A stretch of DNA of 64,000 bases from Arcanobacterium phocae (GTDB taxonomy: Bacteria > Actinomycetota > Actinomycetes > Actinomycetales > Actinomycetaceae): assembly GCF_900105865.1 (NCBI RefSeq), contig NZ_LT629804.1, forward strand, positions 682,001-746,000, in the 5' to 3' direction. The notes under the pieces are model-generated. The model made no database searches. It worked only from the letters and a program-made list of their open reading frames with translations, and was not told the DNA's origin. A program made the translations under genes and the position numbers. Every line of letters starts with the position of its first letter. Positions within the stretch are counted from its first letter, which is position 1. Positions 56,328-64,000 of the stretch are shown here, piece after piece.

Positions 56328-57953
56328 TTACGCAGTGCGTGCGCGCTGGCCGTAAGACCATGTTATATATCCGCCATCGAGGTTAGCGCATTCAAGCCCG
56401 GAGTTAGTAAGCATAGTGCAGGCAATGTGGCCGCGTAACCCAACTTGGCAATGAACCAGAACTTTCTTTCCGCGAAGTTCTTCTACGTGGTCTCGCAATT
56501 CGTCGACTGGGATATTGATTGCTCCAGGGATTGTTCCGCGGTTGTATTCTGCCTTAGTTCTCACATCAACGAGTTGCCAGCCATCGGCAAGAGCATCGTC
56601 AAGCTCATGCCATTGACGTGTTTGTTCACCTGTACGGCCGTTATCTGCGATGAAACCAAGCATGTTGATTGGATCTTTAGCAGAGCCGAATTGTGGCGCA
56701 TAAGCTAATTCAAGATCGGCGAGATCTGAAGCTTTCAAGCCAGCTCGCATAGCAGTAGCAATGACGTCAATACGCTTGTCAACACCTTGAGTTCCAACAG
56801 CTTGGGCGCCAAGAATAGAATCGCTATCAGCGTCCACGATCAGTTTAAGGTGGAGGCTAGATGCGCCTGGATAATAGCCAGCGTGATGAACTGGATGCGA
56901 GTGAATGACACGAATAGTTTTACCTTCGGAACGGGCACGGCGTTCATTCCAACCAGTTGAGGCTGCTGCGAGACCAAAAAGACCGATGATCGCAGTACCT
57001 AAGACAGGTAGGCTGTGTGTTTGACGACCAGTGATCACATCAGCTACCAAACGCCCATGGCGATTGGCTGTTTGAGCGAGTGGAACCATGACTCCTGCGC
57101 CAGAAATAAGATCAGTTTTTTCGGCTGCATCGCCAAGCGCGAAAATTGCTGGATCATTCGTTCGATGTTGAGAATCGACTGTAATTCCTCCGCGCTGGTT
57201 GACCTCGAGTCCAGCGTTTCGTGCCAAATCAGACGCAGGACGTACCCCTAGAGCGGCAATGACTATATCAGCGTCAACTTTTTCGTCGCCGATAGCTACG
57301 TAGCCTTCTCCAATAGCAGTAACTTGTGAGTTGGCACGAATGGTCACGCCATGATTAATCATGTGTTCAGTGACCATGGCTGCCATTTCTTCGTCAAATG
57401 GTCCCATAATATGAGGAGCTTGCTCGATAACTGTTGTAGCAATCGATCTTTTAGTGAGGTTTTCAGCTAGTTCCAATCCGATAAACCCGCCACCGATAAT
57501 GACTGCTTTGCGAGCAGAAGTGGCTTGTACATATTCGATGATGCGATCTGTATCTTCGACGTTTCGCAGTGTCAGAGCTGTTTCAATACCGGGGATCGGA
57601 GGCATTAGCGGTTGGGCGCCGGGAGACAAAACAAGGTAGTCATACTTTTGAGTGTATGTTCCTTCTGGGCCGCTGACGGTAACTGTCTTTGCTGCGCGGT
57701 CAATGCTGGTAGCGGTGGAGTTGATGCGCACATCCAGGTTGAAGCGAGACTTGAGAGATTGGGGCGTCTGTAGGAGTAAGTTCGAGCGCTCAGTAATCTC
57801 ACCACCGATGAAATATGGCAAACCGCAGTTAGCAAACGAAACATATCCAGATGATTCTAAGACGATGATGTCCATGTTTTCATCGTTGCGCCGCAGTCGA
57901 GTGGCGGTGGACATTCCCCCGGCAACTCCGCCAACAATAACGGTGGTAGTCAT
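56328..57953 (-). CDS. CoA-disulfide reductase fused to rhodanese
   Basis: A 541-residue flavoprotein. The N-terminal FAD-binding GGVAGGMSTATRLRR, the active cysteine in SFANCGLPYF (Cys43) and a second GGGFIGLELAENL dinucleotide fold mark the CoADR family. Residues about 455-541 are a rhodanese domain with active cysteine in VHCQVGLRGH (Cys502). CoADR-Rhod proteins reduce CoA persulfide/polysulfide, hence a role in sulfane-sulfur detoxification. It lies between the zinc-ribbon gene upstream and cstR downstream on one message. Confidence 0.9.
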   Translation of the reverse strand: MTTTVIVGGVAGGMSTATRLRRNDENMDIIVLESSGYVSFANCGLPYFIGGEITERSNLLLQTPQSLKSRFNLDVRINSTATSIDRAAKTVTVSGPEGTYTQKYDYLVLSPGAQPLMPPIPGIETALTLRNVEDTDRIIEYVQATSARKAVIIGGGFIGLELAENLTKRSIATTVIEQAPHIMGPFDEEMAAMVTEHMINHGVTIRANSQVTAIGEGYVAIGDEKVDADIVIAALGVRPASDLARNAGLEVNQRGGITVDSQHRTNDPAIFALGDAAEKTDLISGAGVMVPLAQTANRHGRLVADVITGRQTHSLPVLGTAIIGLFGLAAASTGWNERRARSEGKTIRVIHSHPVHHAGYYPGASSLHLKLIVDADSDSILGAQAVGTQGVDKRIDVIATAMRAGLKASDLADLELAYAPQFGSAKDPINMLGFIADNGRTGEQTRQWHELDDALADGWQLVDVRTKAEYNRGTIPGAINIPVDELRDHVEELRGKKVLVHCQVGLRGHIACTMLTNSGLECANLDGGYITWSYGQRARTA

Positions 57954-57992
57954 ATTGTTCTCCTTGAAGTGGTTGATTGTTATCCGGTTGTT

Positions 57993-58163
57993 TTAGCTGA
58001 ATAGTGACCGGAAGAATCCGCCACCCTTAGCTTGTTTCTTTTCTTCTTCAGTGCATGTGCACCATTGGCTCGCTGGTACTTGAGCTTTGACAGAAGCGAT
58101 ATGTTGACCGCATCCGCCCCAGGTTGTTTTACCGCAGTTTTTGCAGGTGACGGGGTAGCACAT
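57993..58163 (-). CDS. Small zinc-ribbon protein
   Basis: A 56-residue protein from the ATG at 58163 (AAGGAG upstream). Cysteines are arranged CYPVTCKNCGKTTWGGCGQH and WCTC, suggesting a zinc ribbon, followed by a Lys/Gly tail ending FFRSLFS. Short proteins of this shape are common in actinobacteria and other bacteria, but I know no function. It is the first gene after the CstR-type operator, so it is likely part of the same sulfur-response operon. Confidence 0.8.
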   Translation of the reverse strand: MCYPVTCKNCGKTTWGGCGQHIASVKAQVPASQWCTCTEEEKKQAKGGGFFRSLFS

Positions 58164-58228
58164 GTTGTTCTCCTTGTTTTATTTAAGTAGGCGTCCTTAG
58201 GTGGATGTTTTGGAAGTCTAAGAACATT

Positions 58229-58258
58229 AGTAAATATACCCCCGGGGGTATATTTACT
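58229..58258. promoter_or_regulatory. CsoR/CstR-type operator
   Basis: A perfect 30-base palindrome: AGTAAATATACCCCC (58229-58243) followed by its exact complement GGGGGTATATTTACT (58244-58258). The ATACCCCC/GGGGGTAT core is the hallmark of CsoR/CstR operators. It lies 66 bases upstream of the zinc-ribbon gene start and overlaps the expected promoter. Confidence 0.88.
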
Positions 58259-58582
58259 GCAAGGCGAATGAATTCAATCTATGTGGTTCATGTTGCGTGG
58301 TGAGAATCGCGGCAGGCAATAGATGACCGATCGCGAGCCAGAATCCGGCGATAATGAACCAAATTATGTTCATGAGTGTGCTACCTATCCTGCTATTTGG
58401 CTTTTCATAACTGTTCTGCCAAAAGGCCAGAGTAGATAGCCAGCAATACGAAAGATAGCTAAGCTCATCGGAATAGTGACGATGAAAATAAGTCCGATAG
58501 CGCCAGCGATGAGGTATGCGAAAAACATTTCGGTTCCGCTGAAGACGAGCCATAAGAACAGCTTAAAGGGTGGCTCCCACAT
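58257..58582 (-). pseudogene. Degenerate yccF-family gene
   Basis: Two fragments of the YccF-domain inner-membrane protein in different frames. Residues from 58582 (MWEPPFKLFLWLVFSGTEMFFAYLIAGAIG ... LLWPFGRTVMKSQIAG, stop at 58385) match the first YccF repeat. A second piece from 58373 (MNIIWFIIAGFWLAIGHLLPAAILTT) matches the start of the second repeat but is cut short by a stop in the operator region, without the usual IIGIPFGxxxFKL ending. The stop and frame shift between the halves and the truncated end indicate decay; two short genes are a less likely alternative. Confidence 0.55.
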
Positions 58583-58708
58583 AGTTTGGGATACAGCGGT
58601 GACATAAGGCTTCTGACCTAGCCTAAAAACTTTAAAAAGACGTAAACTGTAAGTAGTGTGCTTAGGCGCATCAGATATAGTGTTACCGACCATGGAAGTT
58701 GAACACAC

Positions 58709-59449
58709 ATGACATACAAACTCGTTCTCGTCCGTCACGGCGAAAGTGAATGGAATGCGAAGAACCTCTTCACTGGCTGGGTGGATGTTCCACTCTCTGA
58801 GAAGGGAACCGAAGAAGCGAAGCGCGCAGGAAAGTTGCTTAAGGATGCAAACGTTCTGCCAGATTTACTCTTCACCTCGCTTCTTCGTCGTGCAATTATG
58901 ACGGCTAATCTTTCACTTGACGCTGCTGACCGTCACTGGATTCCAGTTAAGCGGAATTGGCGTCTCAACGAGCGTCACTATGGCGCTTTGCAAGGCAAGA
59001 ATAAGAAGGAAATTCGTGATGAATACGGTGAAGAACTGTTCATGCAGTGGCGCCGTTCGTACGATGTTCCACCGCCGGCAATCGAAGCTGGATCAGAATT
59101 CTCGCAGGACTCCGATCCACGCTATGCGGGTGAGCCAATTCCAGCTACTGAATGCTTGAAGGACGTCCTTGAGCGGCTCCTTCCATACTGGGAAGGTGAG
59201 ATTGTTCCAGAACTTAAGTCTGGAAAGACCGTTATGATTGCAGCTCACGGTAACTCGTTGCGTGCAATCGTCAAGCATCTTGACGGTATTTCGGATGAAG
59301 AGATTTCTGGGCTGAACATTCCAACGGCTATCCCGTTGTTCTACGAATTGGACGAAGAAACCCTCAAGCCAATTACCAAGGGTGGAACCTACCTTGATCC
59401 AGAAGCAGCCAAGGCTGCTATCGAAGCAGTTGCTAACCAGGGTAAGTGA
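58709..59449 (+). CDS. gpmA: 2,3-bisphosphoglycerate-dependent phosphoglycerate mutase
   Basis: A 246-residue glycolytic enzyme interconverting 3- and 2-phosphoglycerate. The phospho-histidine motif is RHGESEWN near the N-terminus (catalytic His), with the second His in [10 protein letters not shown] and the active-site Arg in [13 protein letters not shown]. This is the dPGM form. Its own terminator hairpin follows at 59468-59504. Monocistronic. Confidence 0.95.
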   Translation: MTYKLVLVRHGESEWNAKNLFTGWVDVPLSEKGTEEAKRAGKLLKDANVLPDLLFTSLLRRAIMTANLSLDAADRHWIPVKRNWRLNERHYGALQGKNKKEIRDEYGEELFMQWRRSYDVPPPAIEAGSEFSQDSDPRYAGEPIPATECLKDVLERLLPYWEGEIVPELKSGKTVMIAAHGNSLRAIVKHLDGISDEEISGLNIPTAIPLFYELDEETLKPITKGGTYLDPEAAKAAIEAVANQGK

Positions 59450-59467
59450 TCTAGCTTAGGTCTTTTG

Positions 59468-59504
59468 CGAGTATGGGGCATGCGTTTCGCGTGCCCCATA
59501 CTCG
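59468..59504 (+). terminator. Terminator after gpmA
   Basis: CGAGTATGGGGCATGCG (59468-59484) pairs with CGCGTGCCCCATACTCG (59488-59504) across TTT, with one G-U, followed by TTATTG. Confidence 0.75.
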
Positions 59505-59634
59505 TTATTGAGATACGTGCAGTGCTATGCGTATATTGCACATTATTCACGCCATTAGCGTAGGCCGCACGTGCAGGGCTGGAACTTTGGTAGAATAGTT
59601 TTATTCTTGTTCGCGGAGATAGAGAGACTACCAC

Positions 59635-60180
59635 ATGAGCTTCAAAGTCGGAGAAACGGTCGTTTACCCTCATCATGGGGCTGCGTACATTGAAGATATA
59701 TCAGAAAAGATCATGCGCGGTGAAAAGCGTCTTTATTTGACGCTTCGTATTATTCAAGGTGACATGGTTATTCAGGTTCCAGCAGATTCTATTGAACAGG
59801 TTGGACTTCGCGATGTGTCGAATGATGCTCAGCTGGAAGAAGTGTTTGCTGTTCTTCGTGAAGAAAATGTGGAAGAACCATCGAATTGGTCACGGCGTTA
59901 CAAAGCGAACGGTGAAAAACTAACATCCGGTGACGTCAATAAAGTCGCGGAAGTTGTTCGAGATTTGACTCGACGTAGCAGTGACCGTGGTCTGTCCGCC
60001 GGTGAGAAACGTATGCTTGCTCAGGCACACGCAATCCTCGGATCCGAGATAGCCTTGGGTCGCGGAATCAGTGATGATGAAGCTGCCGAACTGCTTAATG
60101 AAATTCTGGGGGAGTTTGTTATTCCCCTAGACAGTAGCGATACTGCTGAAACTCCGCAATCGGCACAGTCGGCTGAATAG
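59635..60180 (+). CDS. carD: CarD-family transcription regulator
   Basis: A 181-residue RNA-polymerase-binding protein. The N-terminal Tudor-like domain begins [20 protein letters not shown] and the C-terminal helical DNA-binding domain follows ([23 protein letters not shown] ... [22 protein letters not shown]). It stabilises open promoter complexes, mainly at rRNA and housekeeping genes. carD-ispD-ispF is a conserved actinobacterial order. A weak terminator separates it from ispD. Confidence 0.93.
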   Translation: MSFKVGETVVYPHHGAAYIEDISEKIMRGEKRLYLTLRIIQGDMVIQVPADSIEQVGLRDVSNDAQLEEVFAVLREENVEEPSNWSRRYKANGEKLTSGDVNKVAEVVRDLTRRSSDRGLSAGEKRMLAQAHAILGSEIALGRGISDDEAAELLNEILGEFVIPLDSSDTAETPQSAQSAE

Positions 60181-60190
60181 TAAACATTAA

Positions 60191-60225
60191 GATAAGGGTC
60201 GTACCATTGAGGTGCGGCCCTTATC
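60191..60225 (+). terminator. Hairpin between carD and ispD
   Basis: GATAAGGGTCGTACC (60191-60205) pairs with GGTGCGGCCCTTATC (60211-60225), loop ATTGA. Lacks a long T-run; may allow partial read-through into ispD. Confidence 0.6.
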
Positions 60226-60243
60226 GTGTAGTAGAGAGTCATT

Positions 60244-60939
60244 ATGAGTTGGAGTGCAGTTATCACCGCCGCCGGTTCCGGGACCCGGCTAGGAGCTCAG
60301 TGTCCCAAAGCTCTAGTAGAGATAGACGGAACACCACTAGTGGTCCATGCGGTGCGAACTGTTGTTGAAACTGGGATAACAGATTGCATTGTTACTGTTC
60401 CGCAGGGGTATGAAGACGAGTTTGGTCAAGTTTTTGACGATGCGCAGATAGAGGTCCGTGTCGTCATCGGCGGCGCAACCCGCCAAGATTCTGTGGCTCG
60501 CGGTCTAGCACAAGTGCAAACTCAATCGGTTCTGGTGCACGACGCGGCGCGAGCACTTACCCCTACAGATATGATCACCCGAGTCGTCCATGCGGTGGAT
60601 CAAGGCGCAATAGCAGCCATCCCGGTTCTTCCTGTTGTCGATACGATTAAGTGTGTTAACAAGAATAAAGTTCTGAAAACTCTCGATCGCTCACAGTTGC
60701 GGGCAGTTCAAACTCCGCAAGGGTTCGATACTGATCTTTTACGTCGAGCACATAAATTCGGCGAGCGACTCAGCGCAGCAGAAAGCAGTGCTGCGCCAGA
60801 TGATGCAGCGTTAGTTGAGCTGATGGGGAACGACGTCGTCGTCGTCGATGGATCTGCCGATGCCCTCAAAATAACAACTCCATTCGACTTAGCTGTTGCT
60901 GAGCTTATCTACCAACAGACACGCAACGTAGAAAGGTAA
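60244..60939 (+). CDS. ispD: 2-C-methyl-D-erythritol 4-phosphate cytidylyltransferase
   Basis: A 231-residue enzyme of the MEP isoprenoid pathway. The CTP-binding signature is AAGSGTRLGAQCPKALVEI near the N-terminus; VHDAARAL, LPVVDTIK and RAVQTPQGFD are the other conserved blocks. It starts at ATG 60244 and is followed by ispF six bases later, so CDP-ME synthesis and cyclisation are encoded together. Confidence 0.94.
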   Translation: MSWSAVITAAGSGTRLGAQCPKALVEIDGTPLVVHAVRTVVETGITDCIVTVPQGYEDEFGQVFDDAQIEVRVVIGGATRQDSVARGLAQVQTQSVLVHDAARALTPTDMITRVVHAVDQGAIAAIPVLPVVDTIKCVNKNKVLKTLDRSQLRAVQTPQGFDTDLLRRAHKFGERLSAAESSAAPDDAALVELMGNDVVVVDGSADALKITTPFDLAVAELIYQQTRNVER

Positions 60940-60945
60940 CTGATT

Positions 60946-61428
60946 ATGACTCCCGAAATGCGAGTCGGAACGGCTGTTGACATCCATGCCTTTTCTGCGC
61001 AATCAGAACGGCCACTATTCTTGGCGTGTATGTATTGGCCTGGAGAACAAGGACTCGATGGGCATTCCGATGCTGATGTGGTAGCTCATGCTGCAGCCGA
61101 TGCACTATTAATAGCTTCTGGCATTGGCGAACTGGGAACAGTTTTTGGCGTTGATCGGCCCGAGTGGGCGGGTGCATCGGGAAGTTCGCTGTTAGCCGAG
61201 TCAGTTCGTCTGGTACGCGAAGCTGGCTGGGAAATTATGAATGTGAGTGTGCAATTATTGGGGCAAAAGCCGCGGTTTGCACCGCGCAAAAAAGAAGCAG
61301 AACAGGCGATGACCGCCGTCGTAGGCGCGCCAGTTTCTGTTTCTGCGTCTACCTCAGATCATCTCGGCTTTGTTGGACGAAAAGAAGGGCTGGCGGCGAT
61401 TGCGACTGCTCTTGTAACACGCAACTGA
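60946..61428 (+). CDS. ispF: 2-C-methyl-D-erythritol 2,4-cyclodiphosphate synthase
   Basis: A 160-residue trimeric enzyme. The metal motif is AVDIHAF (Asp and His ligands), then [17 protein letters not shown], and [14 protein letters not shown] in place of the common TTxExLGFxGRxEG. The DLFxxTD block is divergent ([10 protein letters not shown]), which is within the family's range but unusual. It is the last gene of carD-ispD-ispF, ending at a hairpin (61447-61477). Confidence 0.9.
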   Translation: MTPEMRVGTAVDIHAFSAQSERPLFLACMYWPGEQGLDGHSDADVVAHAAADALLIASGIGELGTVFGVDRPEWAGASGSSLLAESVRLVREAGWEIMNVSVQLLGQKPRFAPRKKEAEQAMTAVVGAPVSVSASTSDHLGFVGRKEGLAAIATALVTRN

Positions 61429-61446
61429 CTATCACAGAACGTAGAA

Positions 61447-61477
61447 GGAGGGCGACTCGCAAGGTGAGCCGCCCTCC
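61447..61477. terminator. Hairpin between convergent genes
   Basis: GGAGGGCG...CTC (61447-61458) pairs with GAG.CGCCCTCC (61466-61477) with one internal mismatch; serves ispF and the convergent MFS gene. Confidence 0.6.
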
Positions 61478-61494
61478 AGATGTCAAGGTCGTTA

Positions 61495-62910
61495 CTACTT
61501 CTTATTCAGTTTCCGTAGCTTCTTTGCGTGTCGAGCAACTGGAATAAAGCAAGCTAAACCGCAAAATAGAATAAACACGATGCCGAGGATGCCGAAGTAC
61601 GCTGCTTCTTTTTGTGTGATATCAAGGAGCCAGGCGCCGGCAGAAATTGCAGTAGCGTACAGCAACGGAGCTAGCGGGGATGCGGCACGGCCGGTTGTTG
61701 CATATAGTCCGAAGATCTCAGCTTCTTCACCTTCGGGAGCCAACCGTGCTAGGTATGTGCGGGATGCGGACTGGGTTGGTCCGACGAAGACGCAGAGCGC
61801 CAACCCGAAAGCCCAGTAAATTTCATGGCCGGTGAAGCCAAAGAGACCGTCATGAAAGAAGAATACGCATAGTCCGAGGATCACCATTGATGAAACCGAA
61901 AGGATAACAACTTTTGCTGCGCCGATGCGATCATCGAGCCACCCAAAGCCGATGGTGAAGAAACCAGCCACGACGTTTGCTGCAATGCCGAACAAAATGA
62001 CTTCTGAGTTGGAGAATCCGAATGCGACGCCCGCAATGATGGCTCCAAAGGAGAACACTCCAGCGAGTCCGTCACGGTAAATGGCTGAAGAAATGAGGAA
62101 CCAAAGAACGATACGATCGTTGCGCCATAATTCCGCAATAGAGCGGAACAACTCCCGGTAGGCATTAAAGAAGCCATCTACTGGTGATTCCTCAGCACGC
62201 GGCTTATTCTTTAAGGTAAAAATGAGTGGGAGTGAAAACCCTGCTAGCCATGCGGCGGCCACGAGCATTGATACGCGAACATTTAAACCTTGATAGCTAG
62301 TAACGCCGAACCAGCCAACCTCCGGATTGATAAAGCCAACGAATAAAATGAGTAAAAGTACGATACCACCAAGGTATCCCAGACCCCAGCCAAAACCGGA
62401 AATTCTGCCGTACTGTTCCTTGTCTGCCAAGTCAGATAGGAGCGAGTTGTAAACCACTGATCCAGTTTCAAAGAGAATGTTTCCGATTCCGATGAGGACT
62501 AAACCGAGCATCAGGTAATCTTCACCAGGTTTGACGAAGAAGAGCAAGGCGATAATTGCAGCGGTGCCTAATGTGGTTATGGATAGTACGGTGGCTCGTT
62601 TTCCAGATCGATCCACGGCTTGGCCGAGGGCTGGGGCGATGAGCGCGATAATGATACCAGCGATACCGAGGGCCCATCCCAGATATGTGTTTGCGTGATC
62701 TCCAAAGAGTTTCGGATTGGAAATGTAGAAAGCAAAAATAAACGTGGTGACAATCGCGTTGAACGCGGCTGATCCCCAATCCCACAAACCCCAATAAATA
62801 ACTTTTTTAGTGAACAGGTTTGTATTTTTTGACGCTTTTTCAGGTGACGGACTTTCCGGTGGAAAGGGGAAAGCATCGTTGCTTGGAAGCGACGTTGTTT
62901 CTAGTTTCAT
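61495..62910 (-). CDS. UMF1/Atg22-like MFS transporter
   Basis: A 471-residue, 12-helix membrane protein. The N-terminal YWGLWDWGSAAFNAIVTTFIFAFYI is the signature of the UMF1 (vacuole-type, Atg22-like) branch of the major facilitator superfamily, and SASRTYLARLAPEGEEAEIFGLYA matches its second half. Substrate unknown; amino-acid efflux is assumed for the eukaryotic relatives only. It is divergent from cysS with a 181-base gap. Confidence 0.82.
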   Translation of the reverse strand: MKLETTSLPSNDAFPFPPESPSPEKASKNTNLFTKKVIYWGLWDWGSAAFNAIVTTFIFAFYISNPKLFGDHANTYLGWALGIAGIIIALIAPALGQAVDRSGKRATVLSITTLGTAAIIALLFFVKPGEDYLMLGLVLIGIGNILFETGSVVYNSLLSDLADKEQYGRISGFGWGLGYLGGIVLLLILFVGFINPEVGWFGVTSYQGLNVRVSMLVAAAWLAGFSLPLIFTLKNKPRAEESPVDGFFNAYRELFRSIAELWRNDRIVLWFLISSAIYRDGLAGVFSFGAIIAGVAFGFSNSEVILFGIAANVVAGFFTIGFGWLDDRIGAAKVVILSVSSMVILGLCVFFFHDGLFGFTGHEIYWAFGLALCVFVGPTQSASRTYLARLAPEGEEAEIFGLYATTGRAASPLAPLLYATAISAGAWLLDITQKEAAYFGILGIVFILFCGLACFIPVARHAKKLRKLNKK

Positions 62911-63091
62911 ATCTGTAATCTATCGTTATTTGCTGGTGAACGGGGCTATAACGGGAATGTATTTTTGTGAAACTTAACATTTGTCAGGACAATAGGGCAT
63001 TACTTGGTGGTTAAAATCTGTGGATTTTATAGTTTTCCACGGGTGTGATTAGGTGTCACGAAGCGCGCTGTTTCCGTGTAAAATTATCACC

Positions 63092-64000
63092 ATGGCACTA
63101 CATATATATGACTCTGCAACCCGCTCAATGCGTGAATTTACTTCGTTGACTCCTGGCAAGGCGAGCATTTATCTGTGTGGTGCTACCGTGCAGGGTTCTC
63201 CGCATATTGGACATATGCGGTCGGCCTTAGCTTTCGACGTTTTGGTTCGGTGGCTTCGTCGTTCCGGCTATGAAACGATGATGGTACGTAACGTCACGGA
63301 TATTGACGATAAAATTTTGGCCAAGTCTGCCCAAGAGGGCCGCGAATACTGGGCGCACGCCTACAAGTATGAGAATGAGTTCACCCAAGCATACGATGCG
63401 TTGGGCGTTCTGCGGCCTACCTATGAGCCCCGTGCAACTGGTCATATTCCAGAGATGGTGGCTTTTATTGCACGGTTGATTGAGCGTGGGCATGCTTATG
63501 CGGGTGATCCGGGAAATGTGTATTTCGATGTTGCGTCATTGCCTGATTATGGTTCGTTAACGCGGCAAACGTTGGATGATTTTGTGGACGACGACGTTGC
63601 ACCGGACAAGCGTAATCCGCGTGATTTTGCACTGTGGAAGGCGGCGAAGCCAGGGGAACCTGAAACTGCATCGTGGGAGACCCCATGGGGTCGTGGCCGG
63701 CCAGGATGGCATCTGGAATGCTCCGCGATGGCTGGAAAATATCTGGGTGAATCCTTTGACATTCACGCCGGTGGAATAGATCTGCGGTTCCCGCATCATG
63801 AAAATGAGCAAGCTCAGTCCCACGCCGCTGGTTATGGTTTCGCGCAGTATTGGATGCACAACGCTTGGGTTACTATCGATGGCGAAAAAATGAGCAAGTC
63901 ACTGGGTAACTCGCTTATTGTGTCGAATATTCTGCAACAGTATCCGGCGGTTATTGTGCGGTTAGCTTTAGGAACTGTGCATTACCGGTCCACTGTCGCA
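63092..64000 (+). CDS. cysS: Cysteinyl-tRNA synthetase (partial, runs off window)
   Basis: The first 303 residues of a class I aminoacyl-tRNA synthetase. Visible motifs: [13 protein letters not shown] (zinc Cys and HIGH signature), the zinc ligand Cys in WHLECSAM, the His pair in FPHHENE and the KMSKS loop ([11 protein letters not shown]). It continues beyond 64000. The motif set is that of CysS rather than the related mycothiol ligase MshC. Its place after ispF agrees with the actinobacterial order carD-ispD-ispF-cysS, interrupted here by an MFS gene on the other strand. Confidence 0.94.
   Translation, partial: MALHIYDSATRSMREFTSLTPGKASIYLCGATVQGSPHIGHMRSALAFDVLVRWLRRSGYETMMVRNVTDIDDKILAKSAQEGREYWAHAYKYENEFTQAYDALGVLRPTYEPRATGHIPEMVAFIARLIERGHAYAGDPGNVYFDVASLPDYGSLTRQTLDDFVDDDVAPDKRNPRDFALWKAAKPGEPETASWETPWGRGRPGWHLECSAMAGKYLGESFDIHAGGIDLRFPHHENEQAQSHAAGYGFAQYWMHNAWVTIDGEKMSKSLGNSLIVSNILQQYPAVIVRLALGTVHYRSTVA

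Overview
The window looks like a chromosomal segment of a moderate-GC, Gram-positive actinobacterium. Indicators are a WhiB regulator, CarD, a GlxR-like Crp protein, a DUF4244 Flp/Tad locus, PASTA-type PBP, LAxTG-anchored surface proteins and an actinobacterial rRNA leader. The 16S sequence, the sialidase and the anaerobic class III ribonucleotide reductase suggest Actinomycetaceae, most likely Arcanobacterium/Trueperella; the genus is my inference and was not checked by a search.

Layout. 1-3000 is accessory in character: the 3' half of a tRNA-Ser with no 5' half, an acyltransferase-3 membrane protein, two small membrane proteins, an AbiEi/DUF559-type protein and three copies of a palindromic repeat. 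3028-8408 holds def, a DUF1846 protein, a CtpE-like P-type ATPase and a small stress membrane protein. 8653-14351 is a host-interaction block: a fibrillar adhesin with two nearly identical SdrD-B repeats and a cell-wall sialidase with a coiled-coil stalk. 14486-18893 is a sugar locus (SorC regulator, FucP-type permease, DUF4432 mutarotase-like protein, ribokinase-like kinase) that resembles deoxyribose loci.

18954-46038 is a core region whose gene content follows a conserved actinobacterial neighbourhood (from memory, roughly Rv3640-Rv3683 of M. tuberculosis): metallophosphoesterase, PBP, whiB, DUF4177, crp, nth, alpha/beta hydrolase, the Tad pilus locus, an MrfA-like helicase, nrdDG (inserted here), a methyltransferase, topA, tmk, holB and a TAP-like lipoprotein. 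46219-51994 carries tRNA-Thr and a complete 16S-23S-5S operon with promoter, leader motif, processing stem and terminator.

52442-64000 holds a purine permease fused to an OHCU-decarboxylase-like domain, a divergent NCS1 permease, a persulfide-response operon (zinc-ribbon protein, CoA-disulfide reductase-rhodanese, CstR-like repressor) with a perfect palindromic operator, a decayed yccF, gpmA, carD-ispD-ispF, an MFS protein and the 5' part of cysS.

The points most worth a second look are the tRNA-Ser fragment (predicting an integrated element just left of the window), the palindromic repeat family with an inverted core, the permease-OHCU fusion with an apparent catalytic His replacement, the CstR regulon, the deoxyribose-like locus, and the alpha/beta hydrolase lacking its nucleophile. 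I found no CRISPR array, complete prophage or transposase gene, and no clearly novel multi-gene system.
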